The notes under the pieces are model-generated. The model made no database searches. It worked only from the letters and a program-made list of their open reading frames with translations, and had not been told where the DNA came from. The translations under genes were made by a program, and so were the position numbers. DNA of 64,000 nt from positions 1,082,751 through 1,146,750 of the forward strand of contig CAJNDS010002068.1 in assembly GCA_905221605.1 (NCBI GenBank). The letters are read 5' to 3'. Positions 1 through 12,300 of the stretch are shown here, one piece after another. Source of the stretch: Symbiodinium natans. Taxonomy: Eukaryota > Sar > Dinophyceae > Suessiales > Symbiodiniaceae. Within the stretch, counting starts at the first letter, position 1, and each line of letters opens with the position of its first letter.

Positions 1-1
1 C

Positions 2-73
2 ATGTGGCGGGGTCTCAGCGTTGAACGCATTGTCGACGTGCTCAAGTCGCACCAAGACAAGGACCGCTTTGAA
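2..73 (+). CDS. Kinesin exon before switch I (partial)
   Basis: Open frame from base 2 gives a segment with GLSVERIVDVLKSH and DKDRF, followed by a GTGAGA donor at 74. It fits the kinesin stretch 'G...V......L..G...R' that comes just before the SSRSH exon, and it ends in phase 0, as that exon needs. The left boundary is outside the window, so the ATG at 2 need not be a start. Similarity is weak; placement rests mainly on order and phase. Confidence 0.5.
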
Positions 74-3000
74 GTGAGAGTGGTCATCAAAGCCAAGCTT
101 GGAGGTTCAGTTCCATGCGATCAGAGCAATCCAAGGGCATGATGGTACACTCAGGGTTTGTGGTTTTGGGTTTTGGGTTTCATTAGCTGGTTTAAAGGCT
201 TTCGGGGGAGTGTAGGTTTTGGAGTTGAGGGCTGTCGGGTTTCAGGGCCTGAAGGGCTTTTAGGCGTCGGGCCGAAACCCCGAAACGCTGAGGCCTTAAT
301 TCCCCTGCAAACCTTAAAGCCCTAAACCGTAAAGCCCCAAACCCAAAACCCCAAACCCGAAAGCCTTGATGTTGTGGCTTTGAGGTTGGCACATGTTTGC
401 AGATTGTCTGTCACACTGGTCGGCTACTTTTGTCGAATGAAGGGTCCGGTGAACTGCCCGAAGCCCACCTAAACCCTAAAACCCTAAAACGCCGTGGTCT
501 CTGAGTCTGTAAATAAAAGTTGGTTGGGTGTAGGCCACCTGGTAGTACTACCTGGAACCCAGAAGTATTCCTCAAACAGAAAGGGCTGTTGTTTGAAGCC
601 ATGACTATGGGCATTTTGTGGGCTCGGCAGTTTCTATGGCCACTGTTGATCCCATATCCAATGGTAGAAGGCCCTTGGACAAAATAAGCCCTAAACCCTA
701 AGCCCTCAACCGTACAACCTGTGTGCCAAGTAACAGCCAAAGACACCCATTCCTGCAATTACAGAACAGACATCTCATTTCATCATGAGAACCCTGCACC
801 CTGGAAAACTGGAAACCTTGAACCCTTGAACCCTTGACTCCAAACCCTAAACCCTCGAACCCTTGAACCCTTGAACCCTTGAACCCTTGAACCCTTGAAC
901 CCTTGAACCCTTGAACCCTTGAACCCAAGCACTAAACCCTGGAACCTTGAAGCCTTGAGTCCTTTATCCTTGAGTTACGGAAGTCTCGAACTTCTCCGCG
1001 AAGGTGACCTCGGCCACGATCATGAACAACACGTCCTCCCGCAGCCACGCCGTCTTCGTTCTCAAGGATAGGGCCGCTGAACCCTAAACCCTACACCCTA
1101 AACACTAAGCCCTAAGCCCTAGACCCAAACCCTATATAAACCCTAAACCCAGCACTAAACCCCAGCGCGCGCATACCCTAAACCCTGCACCGTAAGCCCT
1201 CCTCTGGCTCTCAGTGAGCGTCACTTTTGCGCCTGACCTCAAATCCATCAACCGAACAGCTTACCCTAAGCCCTGGACAAGCCGCATGAACCCCAAACCC
1301 CAAACCTTAAACCTTAAACCTTAAACCTTAAACCCTAAACTAACCCTAAACACTGGACCCGGATCGGGGGCCCACTACCTTGAAGAAAACCCGGCATGGA
1401 TCCTCCCTGAAGCTCTGCTAGTAAACCATCACACCCCAAAGCGCCTAAAGCCTCCAAGCCTCTAATAACACCCTAAACCCTAAGCCCTAAGCCCTAAGCC
1501 CTAAGCCCTAAGCCCTAAGCCCTAAGCCCTAAGCCCCAAGCCCTAAGCCCTAAGCCCTAAGCAGCATTGTCTTGACAGGTGCAGCGCATCCTCGGGAGGA
1601 ATGAGGCTGGATTGTGTGCCACCCTACTACCCCCCACCCCCCTCCCCACCCCACGCACAAAAATGTAGAAAGAAATAAGAAGAATCTGTTTGGGGCTGAG
1701 GGGTTGAGGGTTTAGGGTAGCAATGGGGCGGAGTGAAGGGGTTGTTTGGGGGTTCGGGTGTAGTTGTATAGAAACCCTAAACCCTAACCACCACAAACCA
1801 GTTCAATCGGCCCCTTCGACTTCAGATTCTAAGTTCCTACCAGGGATTTTTCATCCCGCAGTTGTACCTCCAAGTAGGGAACATGTGAGGTACCCCCTTT
1901 TGTGGGAGAGGTTGCTAAACCCTCAACCCCTATGAGTTCTGAAGCTTCGCTTGGGTTGCTGCGGTGGATGTTCGTCTCATGGTTCAGGGTTTAGGGTTTA
2001 GAGTTTGCATGTGTTGGATGGGTGTCAATCCCGAAAAAAGTTCCAGCTGAGCCGCTGAACATCCGAAAGCCTTTTGAACCAACCCTAAACCCTAAACCCT
2101 TAACCCTAAACCCTAAACCCTAAACCCGAAACCCGAAACCCTAAACCCTGAACCCTAAACCCTAAACCCTAAACCCTAAACCCTAAACCCTCCTAGTTCA
2201 CGATGCAATGGGCCGACTCCCGAACTCCCGATGCCCTGTGTCAGGATGGCTCACGGGAGTCCACGAATGCCAAGATCAACCTGGTGGACCTCGCAGGCCT
2301 TAGAAGCTCTAAGTCCTAAACCCTAAATTTAAGAGCCTCCGGCTCAAGCCGCCGACCCCGCTGGAGCATAGTTGAGACCCGCTCGCATGGAAGATCATCC
2401 CCGGCAGAGTTCTGTGAATCGTTTGGGGGGCGGTAGGGGGTAGCACCAACCAGGACAAGCTCAAGCCAAAAAGACAGGTGGGTGGGGGTGGGGGGGGAGG
2501 GGGGGGGGGGGAGGGGGGTGGGGGGGGGGGGGGGGGGGGGGGGTGGGGGGGGGGGCGGGGTGGGGGGGGTGGGGGGTGGGGGGGTGGGTGCGGAAAACGC
2601 TGATTTTGCTGAGGGCGCCCCTACCCCCCTGTGCTGAACCCCTGTTTACGCTGTGCGGGTGGCGCGGTCCTCCACGAAAAAATTGTGCACCGACCCCCCC
2701 ACCCCCCGTTTTGGGGGGGTAAGGAGGGAAAGAGGGAGGTTTTCACCTCCTCAAACCCATCCAACACGCCGCCAGGGTCGGCGGACCCTAAACCCTAAAC
2801 CCTAAACCCTAAACCCTAAACCCTAAACCCTAAACCCTAAACCCTAAACCCTAAACCCTAAACCCTAAACCCTAAACCCTAAACCCTAAACCCTAAACCC
2901 TAAACCCTAAACCCTAAACCCTAACCCTAAACCCTAAACCCTAAACCCTAAACCCTAAACCCTAAACCCTAAACCCTAAACCCTAAACCCTAAACCCTAA

Positions 3001-5452
3001 ACCCTAAACCCTAAACCCTAAGCCTAAACCTTAAACCCTAAACCCTAAACCCTCTGTTTACGGTTGAGGGGTGGAGAGTAAGCCTTAAACGTGCAGCTTA
3101 CGGGTTTGCAGGTCTAGAGCTTTCGAGGTAACCGAGCGCATAAGCTTGTGGATTTTAAGACCATGTCCTCCAGACTGTGCCGGGGTGCCGTACCTTAAAC
3201 CCTTGGGTTTAAGAGGATCATATTCAAGGATCTTTTTCAGAAGGTTTTTGTTAAGGGCCATCCTATGATATTATCATATTGCGAGATTCATCTTTATTCG
3301 TAGATCTCATTCCCCACCTTCGGTGTGGGGTTGTTAGATTTTAAACTCAACTCTTCTCCCTCTAACACTTTGGAGCCTTCTAAGCACTTCATCCACGAGC
3401 ACTAGTGTGTTAGGTGCCGATGAGTAGCTGAGTAGATTAGAAAAAAACACCTTGTAAGCCCTGTATTGGTCACTTCTCCAAAATATGGTCCCTTTTGGGG
3501 TCCTTAGTGTAAGGCGGCCCCTCGTATTCAGGGCACCCAAAAGGGACCATAATTTTGAGAAATGACGATATAGATTATCAACCACCGAAGCCCTAGACCC
3601 TTCATACGCAAAGAGACTAGGACCCGGAGTAGGCCCTTTGTTTCTTTTTAGGGCTGGGGTTCCCTAACCCTAAACCCTAAACCCTAAACCCCAAACCCCA
3701 AACCCTAGACCCTCAACCCTAAACCCTAAACCCCCTATTCCTAGGTTACTCTTGGGGTCTAGGAGATCTGCAGGTTCAGAGAGGCACAAGTCCTCGGACT
3801 TCCAGGGCCACACCTTCAAAGAGGGCGCCGCCCTCGACGCGGGGTTTTGCATCACCAGAGTGTGGGGTTTAGGGTTAAGGGTTAAGGGTTAAGGGTTTAG
3901 GGTTAGGGTTTACCGTTTAGGGCTGAGTTGGAGTACAACTCTCAAAGATTTCTGGGCCAGAGCCCCGTCTACTTCAGCTCCATCGAGCCCATAGAAGTTC
4001 AACGTTTCAAGAGGGCCCCGTCATCCACCCTACAATGAGGGGGGGCACGTAGAACCCTAAACCCTAAACCCTAAACCCTAAACCCTAAACCCTAAACCCT
4101 GAACCCTGAACCCTGAACCCTGAACCCTGAACCCTGAACCCTGAACCCTGAACCCTGAACCCTGAACCCTGAACCCTGAACCCTGCTTCTACATACCCAT
4201 GAACCTCCAAGTAGGGTTTAGGGCTTCGGGGTTGTGCAACCTCAACCCTGCACCCCTTAATCCTAAGCCCCGCTAAACCCACTGAAGCCTAGACCCACTA
4301 AGCCGACTAGGCCGACTAAATCCTAAACCCTAAACCCTGAACCTCGAGAATCTCTCAGAGGCAGACCTCTTTCTCTTTTTTAAGGGTTTCCGGTAAACCC
4401 TAAACTTTAAGCTTTTAACATCCCACACCCTCCTTCTCCCAGTGGTAGGCCTCTCTGGCGTGTTTTCCTCTTTTTTTTGATCAGGGTTTCGGGCAACAAC
4501 CCTACTAGGATGCCCAGTAGTACCCTTATTCCCTTTTTGGGGGGTTTAGGTTCCCTTATAAACCCCCTTTAAGCAAAAAAGGGCACCCTTTTTAAGCCTA
4601 GATTACTGGGCAGCCTAGCCTAAACTTTAAAACCTAAAATCCTACGTCGAATAAACCCTGAGCCTTCAGGGCTCCAAGGGCTTGGCTCCCGCAGCACAAG
4701 CACTTGGGGCGGCATGTCTGCAAACCCTAAACCCTAAACCCAAAACCCTAAACCCTAAACCCTCCTTGCGGCATGTCGACAAGGCTGCGCCATCAACCAG
4801 AGTCTCTCCGCCTTGGCCTTGGCTGCCCGGCCGCACCCGGAGTGTCACAGTGAGAGTCTAAAGTTCTGGGGGTTCTGAAGGGAGGGTGGAGGGTTTAGGG
4901 TTTAGGGTTTAGGGTTTAGGGTTCAGAGTTTAGGTTTTAGGGTTTAGGGTTTATATAGGGTTTAAAGCCCAAATTTATAGCTCAACTATGGCGTAATCAA
5001 GGGCGAATCCCGACCCCCCCCCCCCCCCCCCGTATTTTTCAGGGGGCAGGGGGAACCCTGAACCCCCCAGACCCTGAACCCTAAGCCGCCAAAACAAACC
5101 CCAAACCCTAAACCCTAAACCCTTAACCCTAAACCCTAAACTTTAAACCCAGGTCATCAAGGAGCTGGGAGAGCAGCAGCAAAGTCGCGTCATGAGGCTG
5201 CTGTTTCTGAGTGGTACTTAACCTTGGAGGTTCATATGGTTAGCTGCAGCTACAAGCGGGGTTTAGGTTTAGGGTTTAGGGTTTAGGGTTTAGGGTTTAG
5301 GGTTTAGGGTTTAGGGTTTAGGGTTTAGGGTTTAGGGTTTAGGGTTGAGAGTTGTAGGTATGGTAACTACACTCAAAGACCCTAGGTGAGGCACTTTAAC
5401 CCTACTTCTAGCTACCCGTGAAGACCTCTAAGTAGTCTTCTCTCTTTCTCTC

Positions 5453-5511
<59 letters not shown>

Positions 5512-6252
5512 TTTGTGATGTTTGCTACTCCGAACGGCCCCAGTCGCTCCCCAGTCGCTCCCAGTCTGTTTGGCGCTCGGTCCCCTAAACCCTAAACCCT
5601 AAACCCTAAACCCTAAACCCTAAACCCTAAACCCTAAACCCTAAACCCTAAACCCTAAACCCTAAACCCTAAACCCTAAACCCTAAACCCTAAACCCTAA
5701 ACCCTAAACCCTAAACTCGGGTCTGGGAGGCTTTTGAAGATCAAGATGCCAGGGATGCAGCGTTTACACCGCGTTTACCCTTGGTAGCCCAGTAGTACCC
5801 GTTTCCCTTTGTTTGGTTCAAGGTTCCCTTTTCAGGTAGCCAAGCCCCGAAAAGGGCGCCCTTATTATCACATGGTTACTGGGCTAATTGCCAAGTACCT
5901 GGTGCTTTATATGTTTTAGGTGCAGGTGACATGTGGAAGATTGCAAAACTCCACCTGACACCTGTGGGGTGGGCTTGCGTTCCTTGGGGGGGGGGGGGGG
6001 GGAAGGGCTTCTACCAGTTCACAATGGATAACAGTTTCGCGTTGCATTTACTCTGGAGAAAGTTTTGGGTAGGACTTCTTGGTGTTGCGGGTGGAGTTCT
6101 TTGAGGGGAAGGCAGCCGCAGGCAAAGTGAATGTGACGAGGGCGACTAGGACTGTCCGCTGTACTATTGCTACTGTCATTTTCTATTCTTGTTATTCTTA
6201 CTACAATTACCATTTTCCGAGCCACCTACTACTGCTACTGCTACTGCTACTG

Positions 6253-6336
<84 letters not shown>

Positions 6337-9300
6337 CTACTCCTACTGCTACTGCTACTGCTACTGCTACTGCTGCTGCTGCTACTACTACAACTACAAC
6401 CTTACTGAGGATTGCGAAAACCCATCCGCAACAGCCGAACCCTTCGATCATCAAACCTAGAGGGCGAAAGGTGCAAGGCAAGGATCCGATATGAGGGGAC
6501 GCGCTAAGCTACGCGCAATCGGAGACCTTGTTTCGTGCATTGCGTCCTGTGTTGTGAAGTTTTTTGGAGCAAGGACATGCATTCTCAAGTCCGTACAACC
6601 GTAACCTCTAAACCCTAAACCCGAATTTGCAAAGTTGCCCCTCGAGTCGCAGGCAGCGCTCCAGGAGCATGTCCATCGACAAGTCTGCCGGGTTGGGCCC
6701 GTCGACGCCTGCGGCAGGGGCTCTGCTGGAGTGCAAGGCCCTCGCTTTTGGGGTTTGGGGGTTTTACTTGGGGGTTCATGGGTAGTTGTAAGTAGGGATC
6801 TAAGTTTGGGAACTCTACCTCTAACCCTAGCCCTATTTGTAGTCCTTCTAGCCCTACTTACAACTGCCCGTAAGCCTCCAAGTACGGTGTTGGGCTTATG
6901 CCTTGAGGTTTAGGCTAAACCCTTACACCCTAGACGCTAAACCCTAAAGCCTGCAAGGAGTCCACTCGTGGCTCCTTTAAGAAACGCCTAGCCTTGGGGC
7001 AGAAGCCTCTAGTCTCTTAAGCACTCTATTCACGGGGAGCACCTGCGGGGTTTAGGGTTGAAGGGGGGGGAGGGGGCCAGAGCAACAGTCGGCAGATTCT
7101 CCCGGAACCAGCTGCGTTGATCTCGCCCCCGAAGCCCTCCAACTCCCGCACCCTGACACCCCTAAACTCTTCAACAGCCTCGAAGCAAGTAAGCCTTTAA
7201 ACCTAAGGCACTTAAAACCCCGTACACCCTTTACTAAGCCCTGAAGCCTAAGCCTAAAGCGCCGGAGGAAGTCGTTCCCTTCCGCTCCTCCAAGCTCACG
7301 CTCCCTGAGCAGCATTTGTTGGACCTGAACGCCCTATAAACCCTACACCTTAACCCCCCCCAAACCCTATAAACCTTGATTCATTCCTGGGCGGGGTAGG
7401 GATCATGAGGGGTCCCTGAACGTCGAGACCGCCTTTCTAGGGTTTAGGGCTTAGCGGTTATAAGTATGGAGAGGTCTATGGCTTTAGGGTTTGAAGGTTT
7501 AGGGGTTTGGGGGTGTAGGGTTTTAAGGGTTTAGGGTTTAGGGTTCTTTTGGAAGATCTGCGGTTCCTGACCAAGGCACCGACGCTAGACTCCACACCCA
7601 GCGAAGCGAACCCTGCGAATTAGCAGCAAACCCACATCCTTAACCGAGCCTTAAGCCTAAACCCTAAACCCTATATAAACACTAAACCCTAAACCCTAAA
7701 CCCTAAGCCAGTTTTTTTAAAACACCCCACCCCAAAGCCTGCATGTGGTGTTAGGACTTAGCGCCCACACCCCTTTGACCAAGTGTAGCCTCAACTTCCA
7801 TGGGGGTTTTTGGTTTAGGGTTTAGGGATACCTCTTTTGAATCCTTCTTCTAAGGGGCCCCCAGTACTTGGGGGGTCTGTAAAAGCGGGCCTGCACGATC
7901 TTAAATCTTAAATACAGGAATCCTGACTTGTGAGTTGCTCGTTGGTCCTTCATGAAGGGGTATTTCGGCTCTGGGCAGCATTTGTGCTGGCCGCATCCGG
8001 GATGCTTGGAATTAAGGGTTTAGAGGCTATGCCTTACTTCAGCTTCAATGATCCAGGTTCCGTTTCAGTTGAACTACTGGGTTTGAGCCCTGAACCCTCA
8101 ACCGCTAAACCCTAAAACCTTTAGGGTTGAGGGCTGAGGATCCCCAGCTACCCCGCGCCCCTTCCGCACTCACCCCAAGTTTTCACCTTTAAAAAAGGCA
8201 TGGTTCAAGGGCCTCTCTCCAGGGAAGCAGTTGGGACTCAACGAGGTTACCGAATACCGGCATACCTAACATGACTTGGAATTTTTCTGGAGGGCGAAGA
8301 CAAGTTTGGTCAGTTCTCTTAATGATGGTACAATTTTGGGTACCTTAAATACGAGGGACAGCCTTGCAACAGTGATCCAAAAGGGATTGGCTTAGGCATT
8401 GGGGCGGTGTGGAGGGGGGGGTAAGGGGGGGGTAGGGGTAGGGGGGGGGTGGGGGGGGGTAGGGGGGGGGGGTAGGGGGGAGCGGAAAAGCTGGTGGGGT
8501 ACCCCCCCCTACCCCCCCCCCCCCCCCTTGCGTTTTGGGGGGGTAAGGAGGGAAAGAGGGACCTCCTTTTCCCATCAACACGCCGCCAGGGTCGGCGGAC
8601 TCCTATTTTGCTTAAGAGTCCCCGCCCCCCCCCCCCCCAAAAAAAAAAAAAAAGAAAACAAAAAGAATAAAACATGCTCTTCCTTGTAAGGGCAAAATCT
8701 AGTAGAGGGATGATTATCGTTTACTTTAGGGGTCGGAACAATTACTAGTAAAATTAACTTCTGGCCGCTTTGTATATATATATATATATTTATTTATATT
8801 TATTATTATTTATGTATGCATCAGGAGGAAGAAAGTTTTGTCGCACTTGCATATCTTGCGTTAGTGGAGGACGCGGAGTACGCGGAAGTGCATTTCCTGT
8901 GGCCTGGCCAGCGGAGGAATGTCCGCGCTGTTTTAAACATATATTACTTTTTTGTTCCGACGGAGGACTTTAAATCCTCCGCGCCCAAGAGGCACATCTT
9001 GTGGAGGAGTCTATGGGGGGTGGGGGGTTTGCACGTACATGCTGGCATAAGTTCCCGACGCGACGAACTTTCATCCTGGCGCAGCATGAACTCCAAGACC
9101 GATAGTTCGGCGCGGCGCGTCCGTGTGAAAACTGGCAGGACAGACGCGTCCCTACTCATGTTGAGTGTTTCCAAGGCAGGCCAGGGAAGCTCAGGCAGAC
9201 ACCTGCACGGAAATGTTGCCTTGCAGGAAATTTGCACGGGTCCCTATTCATGTTGAGTGGGGTGGGAGCAGCATGAACTCCAAGACCGATAGTTCGGCAA

Positions 9301-12300
9301 GGCACGTCCGTGTGAAACTGGCAGGACAGGCGCGTCCCTACTCATGTTGAGTGTTTCCAAGGCAGGCCAGGGAAGCTCAGGCAGACACCTGCACGGAAAT
9401 GTTGCCTTGCAACAAAATGTGCACGGGTCCCTATTCATGTTGAGTGGGGTGGGAGCAGCATGAACTCCAAGACCGATAGTTCGGCAAGGCGCGTCCGTGT
9501 GATACTGGCAGGACAGGCGCGTCCCTACTCATGTTGAGTGTTTCCAAGGCAGGCCAGGGAAGCTCAGGCAGACACCTGCACGGAAATGTTGCCTTGCAGG
9601 AAATATGCACGGGTCTCTATTCATGTTGAGTGGGGGGAGCAGCATGAACTCCAAGACCGATGGTTCGGCAAGGCACGTCCGCGTGAAACTGGCAGGACAG
9701 ACGCGTCCCTACTCATGTTGAGTGCTTCCAAGGCAGGCCAGGGAAGCTCAGGCAGACACCTGCACGGAAATGTTGCCTTGCAACAAAATGTGCACGGGTC
9801 CCTATTCATGTTGAGTGGGGTGGGAGCATCAGGAGGAAGAAAGTTTTGTCGCACTTGCATATTTTGCGTTAGTGGAGGACGCGGAGTACGCGGAAGTGCA
9901 TTTTCTGTGGCCTGGCCAGCGGAGGAATTTCCGCGCTGTTTTAAACATATATTACTTTTTTGTTCCGACGGAGGACTTTAAATCCTCTGCGCCCAAGAGG
10001 CACATCTTGTGGAGGAGTCTATGGGGGGTGGGGGGTTTGCACGTACCTGCTGGCATAAGTTCCCGACGCGACGAAGTTTCGTCCTGGCGCAGTATTTGAA
10101 TAACCCCCCAAAACCCTATTTTAATTGTTCAGGCCCCCATGTTATGTTTTTCGTGGTTCTGGAGCAGATACCAGCCAGACTCTTTTTGGTTTTTCAGGTT
10201 CCTTCTGCGGGACTCGCTCGCCGGGAACACGAGGAGCCGGATGGTGGCTGGCCCAATGTGAACGTTTCTTTGCCCTAAACCCTAAACCCGAAACCCTAAA
10301 CCCTAAACCCTAAACCCTAAGCCCTAACCCCTAACCCTGAAGTCGGAGGGGAAGAGTAGCTACAGAGGCCTAAAGAAATGCAAACTATCCTCTCACAGCC
10401 GGAAAAACTTCACAACATACCCGTTCTAACTACTGTAGGCCCCTAGAGTGGGTGCTATGTACAAAGTGTAAAGTATGACCCTGAACCCTAAACCCGAAGC
10501 CCTTTAACCTTACAACCCCGACGTCAGCCCTCCTGCTGTCGTGATTCTTGCAGTTTGCGCTATTCGTGGTGCCAGGCTTCTGAGGGTTTTGGGTGCAGGG
10601 TTACGGTGCGAATGACGAATCTTCCTCAGATGCCCGCAATATTGATGAACCACCGCGACACTCGCTTCGAAGTCTGGATCCCGCTACTCGGTCCTCTGAA
10701 CCCCTGAACCCTCACCCGGCCATGCTAAGTTTATAGTAGAGGCCAAAAAGTTTAAAAGTCAATAGCCTCAATCTCTAAGAGTAAGGTTTAGGGAATCCCA
10801 GCGCTATTTGTACTTAGAAAAGGTTTCCAACTTTTTGGGGTTTACTGTAATACTGTAAACTCTAAGGTCGGAACCATGGGCCCTTAGTATGGTTCCCTGG
10901 CCCTTGTTTAAAGGCATCCGAAGTATGGGCCCTTATGTACAGTGTTTGTAAACGAACCCCAACCCAGCTTTTTTGCGGCCGGGGGACCCTAAACCCTAAG
11001 AGACTGAACATGTATCCAGAGACCCCAACTCCCCTTTCTTCAGGACAATACAGCCCCGGGGCCGAAAGGGTTGAAGGGCTTTCAGGGTTTTAAGGGTTTT
11101 CACCGTTTCTTTTTTTTTCTTCGGTTTTGAGGGTGTTAAGGGCTTTACTTGCTTTAAGGGTTTTGGGGGTGTTAATGGTGCATGGTTTCTCCAAGGTTCA
11201 AAGTATGGGCCCTTCGTTTGGGTCCCTTACTCCAAAACCCTTAGGGTTTAGCATTTTGGGTTTCAAGGGTTTCAAGGGTTTCAAGGGTTTCAAGGGTTTC
11301 AAGGGTTTTAAGGGTCTTAAGGGTTTTAAGCGTTTTAAGGGTTGTAAAGGTTTTAAGCGTTTTAAGGGTTTAAGGGTTTTATGGGTTCAGGGTGGTAAAG
11401 GCCCAAAGTCTTACCTTGGGTCGGGTGTCGTCAGGGTGGGTGGGTGCGTGTGAGGGGGGGTATGGGCTATAAGCCCTAAAGCTTGGGATGTTCCCCCTTA
11501 GACTAGCAGTTTTAACAGGGATTATGATGAGGATACTATAATCCCTATGAAGGATTGTTAGTATAAGGGCGGAACATCCCAACCTAAAGCCGAAACCTTA
11601 AGCTCCTTAGCTGGTATACTTTCCCCAGATAAACCCCTTGCGCAACCCTTGTACGGCCCTTAGTGGCCTCATATAGCCTTGTTAGGGCTTGTAGCAGCCG
11701 TGTAATTTTAAGTTATAAGATACCCCCCCGCCCCCCTTCTACCTCCAAAACCCTAAACCCCACCTGAGAAATCCCTTCCTGACGCAGTGTGGCGCCCAGA
11801 GGTAGCTTGCGTCTCTCCTGCTGCCATCAACGCCGATGAGACGATTAGCAACCTGGTGCCAAGGTTTGGGGTTTAGGGTTTAGGGCTATGAGGGCTATGA
11901 GGGCTATGAGGGCTGCGAGGGCTCTGAGGGTTCTGAGGGCTCTGAGGGCCATGCAGGAGGGCTCTCCCCAAAGAGTCCAATAACCTTTTGTTACGGATTC
12001 TACCCTCCGTTTCATGCTAAGAGTCCCGAAGTCCCTGTGTAGCTTCAGGTCTACTAGGGTTTAGGGTTTAGGGTTTTGGGTTTTGGGTTTAGGGTTTAGG
12101 GCTACTGCTCGTGTCTTTGAATGCTCCTCAACTGAGGGGTGTGGGTCTCCCTGGGGCTATGCTTGCTATGAGGCCTTGAGCTCCAGGCGCGTTAGGTGTC
12201 ACGAATGCAGCGCACAGCAACGGGGGTGAACTGGCACAAGAGAGAACGATTCTTGACCCTACACCCGAAACCCGAAACCCGAAACCCGAAACCCGAAACC

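Larger units (their letters stand above)
1..5716. repeat. Intronic telomere-like arrays, left segment
   Basis: Arrays: 9-bp CCCTTGAAC (838-925), CCCTAAG (1480-1560), CCCTAAA (2085-2190, 2789-3052, 4053-4097, 5583-5716), CCCTGAA (4098-4183), TTTAGGG (4888-4960, 5258-5345). They fill the kinesin introns around exons 1004-5196. The CT microsatellite 5437-5511 and C run 5018-5033 are also intronic. Confidence 0.9.

Noticed and set aside
2789-3052. True chromosome end (telomere)
   Set aside because: CCCTAAA and TTTAGGG arrays alternate dozens of times with gene exons between them on both sides, so they are interstitial and mostly intronic, not a terminus.
3945-4037. Plus-strand frame LEYNSQRFLGQSPVYFSSIE as an extra kinesin exon
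   Set aside because: Protein-like, but the kinesin exons at 3859 and 5153 already join in phase, flanks are in the wrong order (TTTAGGG left, CCCTAAA right), and no clean acceptor is needed there.
192-4848. Minus-strand open frames rich in GLGFRV, LNPKP or GSRVQGFK repeats, here and throughout the window
   Set aside because: They are simply the TTTAGGG/CCCTAAA-type arrays read in frame; no conserved protein sequence is involved.
6079-6494. Long frames of poly-Leu, poly-Tyr, poly-Thr, poly-Val
   Set aside because: Products of the ACT/CTG triplet microsatellite. The same applies to 30561-30989 (GTA/GTG) and 35388-35898 (TTG).
9085-9829. CRISPR array
   Set aside because: Units are contiguous near-identical 184-188 bp tandem repeats without variable spacers, in a eukaryotic intron.
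10630-10690. Frame ARNIDEPPRHSLRSLD as the kinesin NxDET exon
   Set aside because: The exon at 11802 (VACVSPAAINADET) matches the family far better and fits both phases.
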